Origin: Pararge aegeria
Taxonomy: Eukaryota; Arthropoda; Insecta; Lepidoptera; Nymphalidae
Assembly: GCF_905163445.1 (NCBI RefSeq)
Contig: NC_053187.1
Location: forward strand, 16,787,001 to 16,851,000
DNA: 64,000 nucleotides
Direction of reading: 5' to 3'
The translations under genes were made by a program, and so were the position numbers. The notes beneath the pieces are model-generated. The model saw only the letters and a list, made by a program, of their open reading frames with translations, had not been told where the DNA came from and searched no databases. This document shows positions 47,801 through 57,980 of this stretch, piece after piece. The first letter of the stretch is position 1. The number at the start of each line of letters is the position of its first letter.

Positions 47801-50800
47801 AGAAATATTTAATATTGTTCTTTATCATCGCGGCATACCTAAATAGATAGCTAATCGTTAAAAAACTCATCATTGCTTCGTGAGCTAGAGTTTCTGACTG
47901 AGTTATAATTTATTATAGATTATTATGAATATATATAAACTATATATTAATTTAAATAAACTGTTTGTAATTCTACCATTGTCAAAAAACTGGTTGACTG
48001 CCTTTTTTAGTATTCAATCATTAAAACCTTTTAATTTTAATACCTGAAATAAACTTTCCAGTATTAACACCGGTATCGAACTTTTTATTTATCTCCTCAG
48101 TGACTTTTGACAGTGTGAAAAACTAAAAGGATGAACAATAAGAATAACGATTATTTAATGACTGTATGACTGATTGGACTTTTCTAATACATACGAGTAC
48201 TACGTGTAAGTGAAAACCGAAATAAATCTTTACAGGCTTTAGAGGTAATCAATGTACTGTCTCTAAGATTTATATGGGAAACCGAAACGCTAATATTTTT
48301 GGAGTAAAATACTGCCATTGTTTTTACTGAAAGAAATCAGATACAGCCCTTACATCATATAATATAAAAGTTTTAAATAAAACGACTCCTGCCACTTTAT
48401 TATGCGGAGGGTAGCGTAAGTACTATGCGCGAGTCGGTCTTTCATCTTCAATAGAGATGTTATAAGTAAACATTTAGAATGTTTTGAATTCGTTTGTATG
48501 AAAAATAAATATGGTTCTTTTGATATAATATTTTTACAGAGTAAGTCGTTATGAAATATACTCATGCGCCCGCTCAACAGTGTTTCTTAATTTGATTTCG
48601 TAAAAATATCTATATTTTTTTTGTGCTTTACATTAATGACTATTATTTATATAAATATTGCTATTAATTGATTTAGAGGTAAAAGAGAACTTTTCGGTAA
48701 ACCTAGCCAGTGGAAAAGAATTAAAGGATAAAAGGTACAACAATAACTTATTAAAAATAGGGCTAAGACCCTACTTTTCTGAAAAAATATTATAGTTTTT
48801 ATAATTACTTTACAACGTCTCTCTTCAGTGTCATTTGGAAATGGGAAAGGTTGGAAGAGTTAAGAATAGGTACAACAGCTAACAATAAAAAGTTTTTCAT
48901 TTCATGTTTATCATAAATCATAATGATATTTTAATAATATTGATATGCCTTCGTGGTCTTGTGGTATTATTGGTGAAAATATGTTTATTTTTACAAGATC
49001 ACTATTCAATTAGTGGGAAATGTTGCAAGTATGAAGAATAAATACGATTAAAACAGTAACTAACAGTAGTTAAGAAGTTAATAATAAAACTTAATAAAGT
49101 TTTATTGTTCAAAAATATATAATTACATATAATACTTTTTTAATACGCAGAAAAAGTAGGTCAGTTTTCTTTTTGCTTGACAAGTACCATTATTACATAA
49201 ATTATTTAAACCCTTTGAGGTATTTCTAAATAAAATAACTTTCTAATGATAAAAGACTTCGAAGTTTATTGTTTAAAAATAAACAAACAAACAAATTATT
49301 CCTCTTTAAAATATTAGTAGGTATAGATATAGATTTACACCGTTTATCAACCTTAGCTTTGAGTATACCAACGCAATACTAATCTTTCAATCTTTCAATC
49401 AAAAGGGTACTCTGGGAGCATATAAATACTCGTACCTAATGTTTAGCATAACTTTTTTATTTTTTTATTCATAGTTGTTGTGCAATGCACGTTATTGCAC
49501 AACGATTTTATTAAATGAAACGGCAAAAGGAAAAAATCCATTTCAATGACCTCTAGCATTGTATAATGTGAAAAGGACAGAAACAATGAAATAAAAGTTC
49601 AAAAATAGAAATCTGACTATGAAGAAATTTAGTATTTCTAAAATTTTTAAACTAAGCTAAATAAAAGCTGAAGTTCTCTTAGGTACCTATAGTAAGTTTT
49701 AGACCCTGATATCTTGTATCACTCTAATATATGTATTAACAAAAAGGCGTAGTTAGTAAACATTAAGTATTTAAATTTATTACAATAAATAAATTGTGTA
49801 TGTGTTTAACCAACTAGGTATATACTAGTCTAACGAGACATTTTGTACAACTTAATAATTGTTATGCAATAGATTTCTCAAATAAAAATAAAAGCTACAA
49901 TACACTGATAATATTTGCGACGTAGACTCGAAATAATTATTCTTAACAACTCGTCAATCCTTAACCGGTTGTTGAGGTCAGGTGACATTCGTTTTTTATC
50001 AATGACGATTTAGCACTTCTCTTTCATTTTACTTGTAAGTGAAAATATTGTCAAAATAATAGCTTGCTAATCAATGAAGCGTTTTTTTTATCCTCTTTCC
50101 ATAAAAATCTAAAACTGACGGGTGGCTTACAAATAATTCTATTTTCAGAGGTAATATATTAAATTAAACAAATTTCAAAATTTAAAACACCGAAATGTAA
50201 CATTCAGAGACATTTAGTTTAAAAATAAGTAACCATTTAAAAGTTCAGAAACCTAACCTAATCTAATAATAAATAAATAAATATACTACGACAATACACA
50301 CATCGCCATCTAGCCCCAAAGTAAGCGTAGCTTGTGTTGTGTGTACTAAAATAGCTGATGAATATTTATATGAATATAATACACATAAATACTTTTAATA
50401 TCAGTAGTATCTATACAGATAAACACTCAGATACTGAAAAAGATTTTTGTTCTTCACACAAACATCGTGGGATCGAAACCACGGCATTGGACGCGGAAAA
50501 CAGGGTCGCTGCCCACTGCGCCATTCGACTGTCTAAATCTAATAACAAAGATCATAAATTTAACAAACAGACGCAGTCGATGGTTGCAATTTGCAAGTTG
50601 CTTTTGAAATTTTTGATGCATTCTAGAAGTCGTCGAGTGTGTCATAAATTAAAATATTAAATTAATTTTTATCAAAGTGCTACCTACTTTTAGAGGAAAT
50701 ATCAGCATTTATTTATAAGTACCTAGACCCGCCCCGGTTTCACGTTACTAATCTTTGAATTTCTTCACCTACAGTATACATGTTTACTACATTTAAACCT

Positions 50801-53800
50801 TCCTCTTGAATCGCTCTCTCTATTTCTGAAAATGCAATTTTATGTTAAAAACCGTAAATTCTCGATAATGTCTGCATAATTAATAGTAATTTTTATTTTA
50901 CCCCATTCAATGAACAACAAAGTTACGTTAGAAACTTTACTTCAAAGTTTCGTTAGAGTTAACTTTGTGTTTTTTTTCTCTTGAAATCATTTTAGTGAAT
51001 AGAGTAAAAGCGGGCAATTATTTAGTCAGTAATTTGGTCAAAGAAACATACTTCTACGACGTGTAAATAAAAAACGATTACTTCAAATGCTTTAAGGGTA
51101 CATTATTTACTTTCTCTATGACTAATCGATGAAAACGAAAGGTTAATATTTTTCAGTAAACCAGTGCCATAGTTTTTACTGAAAAAAATCAGATGCAACA
51201 CTAACATCCCATGCAAAAATAAAATCAACTGACTCCTGTCACTTTATTAAGGTTTGCGTCACGTACTGGGGGTACTATGCCCTTGTCGGTCCTTTGTCTT
51301 TAATAGGGTTGTCAATGGTATACACTTTTGAATTAGTTTGTATGGAAAAATAAATATGCTTCTTTTGATTTAATATTTTGACAGGGTAATTCCTTATGAA
51401 TCCTTCAACAGTATTCCCTAATTCGGTTAAAATTTATTTTGTGCTGTAAATAACTGTATGGATTACAACGAGATTAAGTCCCTCCCGTTGGCGGGTAAAG
51501 AGTAAGTAAATAGTCATTATCATCGACACACGACAACGGTGCAATCACAAAGCAATACATGTCAAATATTTAAATAAATGAAATTTTAGAGTTCCGTACC
51601 AAATTGCAATTGGTGCCGTACGGTCATGGCAGATCTGAATACTAGACGGACTACGTCGATAAAAAAAGATTGGGTGTGAATTATTGCTCTAACCAGGTTG
51701 CTCTTCTAATAATTTTAAATGATATTGTGAGATGGTGATAACAAAAAAAAACATCCGGCTAAGTTTGTTGTGGGCTTTTTCTTAGACCAGGACGCCTCGT
51801 AGCTTTAGTTTTGAGTTTACGAATGTGGTTCATCATCGCCATCATCTCACTACCGTGTAATTCTTATGTACGCATCACAAGTGCCACCTATGGGCCTACT
51901 TGAATAAAGATATTTTTGACTTTGATTTTTTTACCAGCCCTCTCTTCCCGCAGTTATCGGAGAATCGCCGGCAGCGCTCTGTCTACTACTTCAATCTATT
52001 GCGATCTCCAACCCGCCTATCCAGTGGTGATTATGGGCTAACCCGCCCAGCAGTGGACAATAGTTTTAATTTATAATATAGTAAATAAGATAATTGTTAT
52101 TGTTGTTGCAATGGAATTTTTATCTGAATTTAACGTTACTATTATTATTATTATTACAATTTAGTACTCTATCATTTGATGATTTTAATTTTTTTTTAAT
52201 TCTTAACAATGATTGAAAAAAATAAAATACACTATTAAAAATTTATAAGAAAAAACATCCACCCTCCGCTCGCGGGGCTTTTGAATGCCCAAGCAACCCG
52301 CGGTAAGGGCTCCAGAGTGAGGAACCTCCTCACAATACGCTACTCAAGGACCTTCTATATGTCGGATACCTTGTAGTCCTTGATCCAACAACCAACCGAA
52401 AGCTTCTTAAGATGTTGGTCGAAGCTTTTCGCGAGAAGACTATTGACTGAACGGTCGACCCTACTTATTATTATTATTGTTATTATTAATAGGCTATTGA
52501 TGATGTAGCAAATTAGTGAAACTCACTTTGTTGTTGCGTATCTGTTATGTTATTTGAATAACATCTAAAATAAAATTTTAAAAGTTGTTTATGCTTGCCA
52601 AACTTTACAACTACCTAGCGAATGTCAGCAACTTCGTCTGCGTAGGATTTCTATCCCATCGGATTAAATTTTTTCCCGCAATGACACCTCTAGGTGTTCA
52701 TTCAAATTTCAGATTCCTACCTTTAATTGTTTGGGTTGTCTTTCAGTCAGTGAGGAGAAAGTCTTTTACTAAAAAGCTTGGTACTGACTAACTCAAAAAC
52801 AATATAATATTAATACTATTTAAATTGCGAAGGGGACGAGATATAAGTTTCAAATATAATTATTTCAAAGCCAAATATCCCTATGTAAAAATGTGATACG
52901 CACTTGGTTTGTTATTCTTATCTTAGTTTACTTCTGAGGACAATTAGGTGAACAAACTATCGTTAAATGGGACATTAGACACTTATTTGAATTTATAATA
53001 GATAATTTCCCTCTACGACCCGCGAATATAATAGACAATTGGACGGCCGATTGGCGCAGTGGGCAGCGACCCTGCTTTCTGGGTCTAAGGTTCGATTCCC
53101 ACAACGGGAAAAATGTTTGTGTGATGAACATGAAAATCAGTCATCTCAGTACCCATAACACAAGCGACGTTTACTTTGGGTCAAGATAGCGATCTGTGTA
53201 TTGTCGTAGTATATTTATTTATTTAATTTCCTTCTACGACCTACTACCGCAAATACCTTACTTTTTGGACATTCATTGGATTTATAGTATCCATCGGTAG
53301 CCAATAACAGTCCACTGTTGGACTAAAGAACTCTACTAATGAGACGGCACTTAATCCGTCGTTGGCAAAATAATATTAAAAAATTAAGATACTTATATTC
53401 GCTTTATAGCCAAGAGTCAACCGATTTTATATTCAAATCACACGGCTATCATACCCAGTACCTGCATCATTTTGTATTTAAGCAATTTAAATATCACTAG
53501 CTTTAACGCTGCAGGAAAACATCGTGAGGAAACAAACATGCCTGAGAGTGGTCCATAACGTTCTCAAAGAAGTGTGAAGTCAAACAGTTCGTACTTGGCC
53601 ACCGTTGTGGACTGCGGCTTAAACCTATATCATTCTGAGGGAAGACCTGTACCATTTGGTGGTCCGGTAATGGGTTGGTGATGGTGACCTGCATAAGATC
53701 CGTACTCAAACCTGACTACCACAAAAAACCCACGAAGCAGTGTAAAAGGCCGCAGGAGTCGAATTATTTTAGGTTAGTTAGGGTTCATTCATTATTCTGC

Positions 53801-54717
53801 AAATCTTTTTCTTAGCTTGGAATAGAAGGTAAACGTAATATTATCGCAGGTATTTTCCCACAGAAACGAGACGTTCTTACCGCAAACAAACTATGAAACC
53901 ATAGAACAAACAAACTTCACTACAATCAGAGATGTAAAAACTACTTCTCTTTATTCAAAACCACTCATTTATCTTTTTTTACTCCGGTTTATTAAAATTA
54001 TATTTATATATACTCGTAACTCACAAGTTGCTTGAGTCGTCGATATCGGTGTCTGCCTTTTGTTAAATCGATGTATGGTTGTGCGAAAAAGGAAAACAAA
54101 AGTTGTACCTACATCACCGGACGCCCGGCATATGTGAACCATCAACACACAAAGGAGTCGAGAGCCGTATAAACAAGGCTTCTGTTTTTAGGCACCTATG
54201 AAACACTAGATACACGTATGTGTGTTGACGTTGGGCTCCCAAGGTGTGGAAATTCTTACACCCACTAATTGGAAACCTATATCCAGCAGTGGACGCCCAT
54301 CCTTTGAAATTACGCTGATGAAAACGGATCTTGTAAAGTCCAAAGAAACCGTTTTAACTTGGGATATTTCTTATTCAAGCAGGGCCACACCATACGTTTA
54401 GCCTGCGTCATCAGCAGCGCGTAAGTATGCCTCGTGCTTGCAACCAATGGGAAGACTTCATGAAAATGGCACGTCTGTGATTGGTCGAAAATTTTGCACG
54501 TCGCGGCGGACTCGATTTGGACACTTAGGCGCCTTAGCTTTACTTATAGTTTAACCTTACCCAAAGATTGCTACCGCCGGGACAGTCATAGCGGCTCCCA
54601 GAAGGAAGACTGCGCCGGGAAGAACATTCAGGGTGGCCATGTAGACTCTGGAGTACAACGGGCCGTAGACCAAAGGCATCATTGCCTCAGCCAACCCGAA
54701 CAGAGAGTTCACTTTAC
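44769..54717 (-). CDS. SLC46-type MFS transporter, 3' part (gene 3; possibly disrupted)
   Basis: Visible intact coding segments are 54717-54561 and 44841-44769, joined across a 9.7-kb intron (GTAAGG donor; ACTTTCAG acceptor). The split Gly codon (GG plus A) restores the frame into Trp-Met-Tyr. Together they give 76 residues of a proton-coupled folate transporter-like protein: the last helices plus a Glu/Asn/Lys-rich cytosolic tail ending NKEV. The first of these exons is 45/53 identical to that of gene 1. An exon-2 homologue lies 0.85 kb upstream (55572-55728) but contains an in-frame TAA, and no exon 3 is visible between them, so this copy may be a pseudogene, an exon-skipped gene or an assembly artefact. 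Exon 1 is not seen to 64000. Confidence 0.65.
44874..45090 (+). mobile_element. SINE family A copy in gene 3 intron
   Basis: Head GGCGGTCTGGCGCAGTGAGT, altered B box (GGTTTGATCCC), full body to ACGCTTACTTTGGGGCTAGA. It lies only 30 bp from the acceptor of the gene 3 terminal exon. Confidence 0.8.
46196..46534 (+). mobile_element. Mariner transposon 5' fragment (pseudogene)
   Basis: AGGTTGGGGAAAAAGTCTTT is a mariner terminal repeat. About 175 bp in, a frame reads DESNEEIR, stop, ILNFYYKKGKNATQAAKKIC, HVYG, then VAQIWLKRFQTY, the N-terminal helix-turn-helix domain of mariner transposase. An in-frame TAA and the lack of the catalytic part show it is dead. The right side is cut by family G sequence at about 46535. 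Confidence 0.85.
46535..46738. repeat. Family G fold-back copy in mariner
   Basis: CACACCAAACAGATCCTCAG, GCAATGTACCCTCTACGC, GGAGATGTTGACTTTACAAT, then the mirrored TGCCGAGGATCTGTTTGGTG, CTGCTGTTCGCGGAGTATAG and a decayed TTAAGCTTAATTT end. Confidence 0.7.
46841..47235 (-). mobile_element. Repeat family H, full-length copy
   Basis: 395 bp from ACAATGTAAATGAAAACCGA to CTGTAAGACGTTGTA; plus-strand complement of the copy at 38557. Interior shows TTGGGTACGCGTCGCGTAGC and CAATAGGGTTGTCATAAGTA. Confidence 0.75.
48199..48600 (-). mobile_element. Repeat family H copy
   Basis: TACGTGTAAGTGAAAACCGA, TTTTACTGAAAGAAATCAGA, GACTCCTGCCACTTTATTAT, GAATTCGTTTGTATG. Right end less clear. A short frame at 48350-48577 lies inside it and is not a gene. 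Confidence 0.7.
50270..50533 (-). mobile_element. SINE family A copy
   Basis: Full reverse copy with CACATCGCCATCTAGCCCCA, CATCGTGGGATCGAAACCAC (B box altered) and GCCCACTGCGCCATTCG. Confidence 0.8.
50740..50825 (-). other. Candidate terminal exon of unidentified gene
   Basis: After GCATTTTCAG, a frame entered with two carried bases reads IERAIQEEGLNVVNMYTVGE and EIQRLVT, then TGA, with AATAAA 27 nt later (50708-50713). The composition looks coding, and acceptor, stop and signal are well spaced. The phase (one base expected from the upstream exon) does not match gene 3 exon 4. I do not recognise the family and see no upstream exon; it may be chance. Confidence 0.25.
51055..51430 (-). mobile_element. 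Repeat family H copy
   Basis: ACGACGTGTAAATAAAAAAC, CAGTGCCATAGTTTTTACTG, GACTCCTGTCACTTTATTA, TAATAGGGTTGTCAATGG, TTAGTTTGTATGGAAAAATA. Confidence 0.7.
51680..51935 (-). mobile_element. SINE family E copy
   Basis: GGCTAAGTTTGTTGTGGGCT, TTTTCTTAGACCAGGACGCC, TCGTAGCTTTAGTTTTGAGT, CACTACCGTGTAATTCTTAT, ATTTTTGACTTTGATTTTTT. Confidence 0.75.
51945..52065 (+). repeat. Repeat family J fragment
   Basis: GCGATCTCCAACCCGCCTAT, CCAGTGGTGATTATGGGCTA, GCAGTGGACAATAG. Confidence 0.5.
52255..52445 (-). repeat. Repeat family I copy
   Basis: GGGCTTTTGAATGCCCAAGC, AGTGAGGAACCTCCTCACAA, GTAGTCCTTGATCCAACAAC, CCGAAAGCTTCTTAAGATG. Reverse of 41758 and 19856. Confidence 0.6.
53041..53225 (+). mobile_element. 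SINE family A copy with internal deletion
   Basis: Head GGACGGCCGATTGGCGCAGT, B box GGTTCGATTCC, then a jump from GATGAACATGAA to AATCAGTCATCTCAG and the usual 3' end. Confidence 0.8.
53479..53689 (+). mobile_element. SINE family D copy
   Basis: AAGCAATTTAAATATCACTA, GGAAAACATCGTGAGGAAAC, CCATAACGTTCTCAAAG, TGGTCCGGTAATGGGTTGGT. Confidence 0.75.
54561..54717 (-). CDS. Gene 3 penultimate exon (157 nt)
   Basis: Acceptor TTTATTCACAG, donor GTAAGG. Reads GKVNSLFGLAEAMMPLVYGP, LYSRVYMATLNVLPGAVFLL, then AAMTVPAVAIFG. No stops or frameshifts, and third-position differences from gene 1 are more frequent than amino-acid changes, which suggests past selection. Confidence 0.88.
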
Positions 54718-54837
54718 CTGTGAATAAACATTTATTAGATCGCACTGCAAGACACCGGGCGGGTTTACATCCCTATGTTGTCAATATCCCAAAAACTCGC
54801 ACGAAGCGATTTACATCTTCTTTTCTTATACGCATGC

Positions 54838-54955
54838 AACGTGGGTATCTTTAAAGCAAGAGTGAATAGGCATCTTCTAGGCAAGCGCATCCCGCCTTAG
54901 GCCACATCTACACTTTCCATCAAGTGACAATATTGCCAAGCGCTAGTCTGTTAAC
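54838..54955 (+). mobile_element. LINE tail-like repeat between gene 3 exon 4 and exon-2 homologue
   Basis: TTTAAAGCAAGAGTGAATAG, GCATCTTCTAGGCAAGCGCA, GCCACATCTACACTTTCCAT. Similar wording at 30530-30600 and, reversed, about 63650-63720. Confidence 0.5.
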
Positions 54956-55139
54956 GTTTAAATAGAAAAAAAATCTTTACTAAAAGTATAAATGCGGAAA
55001 TGCGTTTGTAAATCTCTATCAGACACACGCCTCATCAACAGAGCTAGCATGGGCAGGACCCATTTTCTCCACGGGAAAGGAAAAAAAGTTTATTTTCTCC
55101 CCGTTTTATTCTGTCTATAAGCGTGGGCGTACGAATGGA

Positions 55140-55290
55140 AATAATAGTTTTAGTAGTAGTAGTTTTTTATCAGAGCTCGTTTGCGGAGCTACTATCGCTA
55201 TGATTATTTTTGCCGCTAAGCAGCATTGTTGCAATGCTGTGTTCCGGTCTCAAGGGTGTGGTTGCCGGTGTAATTACAGGCACTTGAGGT
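55140..55290 (-). repeat. Family C-related repeat
   Basis: Complement of 10690-10855 and 59850-60000: CAGAGCTCGTTTGCGGAGCT, CCGCTAAGCAGCATTGTTGC, GGTTGCCGGTGTAATTACAG. Confidence 0.65.
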
Positions 55291-55565
55291 TTAACGGCTA
55301 TAGCCAATTGGGTAGGACTTCGACTTCACTTCGGGGGCGAGTTCGAATCCCAGCACGAACCTCTTACTTTTCTAAGTTGTGTGAGTTCAAGCAATGAATG
55401 GAAATGAGGAAACCGTAAGGGTTTCACATAATGTTCTCAAAGGTGTGTGGATTCCACCATTCTGCACTGGGACAGCGTGGTGAACTACGGCCTTACACCC
55501 TTCTCATTGTTGGAGGAGACCCGTGCTCTGTAGTGGGCCGGTAATGGGTTGATGTGATGATGATA
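55291..55565 (+). mobile_element. SINE family D, full copy at the exon-2 donor of gene 3
   Basis: Head TTAACGGCTATAGCCAATTG and GGGTAGGACTTCGACTTCAC, B box (GAGTTCGAATCCC), body, and a GATGATGATA tail. The tail stops about six bases before the plus-strand complement of the donor of the exon-2 homologue (55571-55566). Confidence 0.85.
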
Positions 55566-55571
55566 TCTCAC

Positions 55572-55728
55572 GTTACATAGCACCGAACACTATGCACACA
55601 ATGATAAGCAACAGACAGACACGTAGCTTCTTGTTGCCACCGTCTTTCTTGAAAGCAACCCGAAAAGGCTCCATAACTAGACCAATATCAAAGACCTCTC
55701 TGTAGAAACCGAAAACTCCAATGTGTAT
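55572..55728 (-). pseudogene. Gene 3 exon-2 homologue with in-frame stop
   Basis: 157 nt between acceptor ATTACCAG and donor GTGAGA. In phase 0 it reads IHIGVFGFYREVFDIG, MEPFRVAFKKDGGNKKLRVC, LLLIIVCIVFGAM, then TAA (55573-55575) and one base. It aligns to gene 2 exon 2 along its whole length (FKKGSNNRRLRICL versus FKKDGGNKKLRVCL). The TAA falls where gene 2 has the Trp before the split Gly. A weaker donor (GTAACG at 55576) would avoid the stop but break the phase to the next known exon. A family D SINE begins about six bases past the donor. Confidence 0.75.
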
Positions 55729-55964
55729 CTGGTAATAGGTTTAATATGATAGCTCGGACGTTGGCTGAGGTTGGCGTTTATAGGTTAGGTTCACGTCTGG
55801 CTTCACGGAAGATCAGCGCTGTGTCTTTAACAGGCACTGCAAACATGCTGAGTGAAGACCATTTTGGGATCACACCGTTCCTATAAATGTTGTGTTGACT
55901 ATTAAGTTGTATTTGAATTCTAGTGTGTGTATATACAAATAAAGTTTTCTTTCTTTCTTTCAAA

Positions 55965-56230
55965 ATTCATTTATTTCAAGTAGGCCTAATATAAGCACTT
56001 TTGAAACGTCAAGTCTGTCTGTTTGTAATGATTCTACCACCGGTTCGGAAGGCAGATTCTACCGAGAAGAAGCCGGCAAGAAACTCAGCAGTTGCTCTTT
56101 TCCAACATCAACAATTTACATTTTGCATTTTAACATTCATTTTTCTATCTTGTGAGAGCTGAAAGCGGAGCCGGATGGTTTCAAGCAACCTTGTCATTAA
56201 AAAATTCATCAATTGTATGATATTGTTTCT
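55965..56230 (-). mobile_element. LINE-like repeat (family P), 3' end
   Basis: TTCATTTATTTCAAGTAGGC, CTACCACCGGTTCGGAAGGC, AGAAGAAGCCGGCAAGAAAC, CTTGTGAGAGCTGAAAGCGG. Flanked by TTTC-rich microsatellites. Confidence 0.65.
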
Positions 56231-56265
56231 TATACTGAGAAATCCATCTAGTTTGTATTCAAATA

Positions 56266-56350
56266 AAATTTTCTTTCTTTCTTTCTTATACTGAGATATC
56301 CATCTAGTGTGTATTGAAATAAAGTTTTCTTTCTTTCTTATTTCTTTCTT
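56266..56350. repeat. (TTTC)n tracts in a duplicated unit
   Basis: Two TTTC tracts separated by TTATACTGAGATATCCATCT; the unit TACTGAGA.ATCCATCTAGT occurs twice (56235 and 56286) with GTATT.AAATAAA.TTTTCTTTC. Confidence 0.65.
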
Positions 56351-56792
56351 ATTTTCTATATGATGTCAAAAATCGGACCTTTCCTCTCTGTCGGCAAAGA
56401 CGGTGGCGTTTTTTCTGTGGTACTTATTTAGGGCATATTGAGTGTCCGTAACAAACGCAACCGCGTGCAACCCCTAGTAAATAATGCGAATGACAACAGT
56501 GAGAAATGCAATGCATAAGATAAGCTTATACTGCATTATTGCATTTTAGTAAATAAATAGATAATAATAAGTTATCTTATCTCATAAGTCTAGATTATAG
56601 AGTGCATTATATGTTTTGTAAATATCTTAGTGTCTCTGATATATACGTAAATACAAATAATGACGGCTATATAGCCATGTTTGGCTTTAAAATTATAGAT
56701 ACGGTAATCACATAGCGAAAATAACTAACTCGGAGCTGGTACTGAGTGTTTTGGGAAAGCGAAGATTTTTGATCAGATTCATTATTGAAATA

Positions 56793-57420
56793 AAAGTCAA
56801 AGTCAAATATTTATTCACTCAAATAGGCACATAGATGGCACTTTTGATGCGTACCTACATTACAAGTAAAATCCCTATCCCTACTAATATTATAAATGTC
56901 AATGTAAGTTTGTTTGTTACACTTTCACGCAAAAACTTCTAAACCGATCCTCATAAAACTTTGAACACATATTCTTGGAAAAGTTAGAAGTAATATAGGA
57001 TACTTTTTATCCCGATATTAAGCTTGGTTCCTTTGGGAGAGGGGATGAAAGTGCTTTACGATTTTACACCATAACTCCGACAAATTATAACCGAATTAAA
57101 TAATTATTTTTGTACTATAGAGATTATAATATGTGTTTAATTCTGCCTAAACTGTGGTTGGAGATAGAGAACAGAACTCCTCAGCGCTACAGCAGCAAAC
57201 CCCTCATTTAAGGCTTAGCGATACTCAATACTTTAATTTTTTTTAGAACTGCAACTAAATTTAATGCCACATAAAAAATCAAAAGCAGACGAAGTCGCGG
57301 ACAACAGCTAGTATGACATAAGAGTAAGTTGATGGCGACAACTAAATTCGTCAACTTAAAACTAAAGCTACGAGGGTTCCAAACGCACCCTGGTCTAAGA
57401 ACAACCGGGGACAACCTAAA
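56793..57420 (+). mobile_element. SINE family E copy interrupted by family F
   Basis: Left part AAAGTCAAAGTCAAATATTT to TGATGCGTACCTACATTACA (56793-56868). Right part from about 57313 (GACATAAGAGTAAGTTGATG) through ACTAAAGCTACGAGGGTTCC and GTCTAAGAACAACCG. Confidence 0.75.
56874..57312 (+). mobile_element. Repeat family F copy nested in SINE E
   Basis: CCCTACTAATATTATAAATG, TTTGTTACACTTTCACGC, GATACTTTTTATCCCGATAT, AGCAGACGAAGTCGCGGACA, ACAGCTAG. Highly similar to 5568-6008. Confidence 0.8.
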
Positions 57421-57578
57421 AGCCGACATGCTTATGAGGTAGTCAAAACACTTATCCATCACAGAACTATATTCAAACCCAAATCTGGATTCCTAACCTA
57501 ACTTATATTACAATTGCGAAAGTGTGTTTGTTTCATTTGATTCTTGGCACAGAGTTAGTTGAACAGACGTTGAGTAAC

Positions 57579-57602
<24 letters not shown>
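57579..57602. repeat. (AT)n microsatellite
   Basis: Uninterrupted AT tract of about 24 bp. Confidence 0.9.
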
Positions 57603-57609
<7 letters not shown>

Positions 57610-57769
57610 CACTACCGGTAGGTGACTCTCGTTCATCTCAAGGCAATTTTTTCCTGTTTCTTGGATTGCTATTTATCGATAAGGCCTCAAATTGTCGCAT
57701 TGTGTTCACTTATTTTTTTCAATTGAGCTGTATTTTTATGTGGTGTTCAATAAAACTTTAATTGAAGCA

Positions 57770-57948
57770 ATTAAAAATATCACTCGTGAGGAAAGCTGCA
57801 TGCCTGAGAGTTCTCCATAATGTTCTCAAAGGTGTGAGGAGTCCACCAATCTGCATAGGGCCAGCGTGGTGAAATACGGCCTTAACCCATTCTCATTGTG
57901 GGATAAGACCCGTGCCCTGTAGTGGGCCGTTTATAGTGATGGGTTTAT
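57770..57948 (+). mobile_element. SINE family D copy (3' body)
   Basis: TATCACTCGTGAGGAAAGCT, GTTCTCCATAATGTTCTCAA, GGCCAGCGTGGTGAAATACG, CCCGTGCCCTGTAGTGGGCC. Confidence 0.8.
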
Positions 57949-57980
57949 ATCATGATACAATAATAGTGTATTAATACATA

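Noticed and set aside
54494..54727. Plus-strand open frame over gene 3 exon 4
   Set aside because: Antisense shadow; the minus strand carries the conserved transporter exon.
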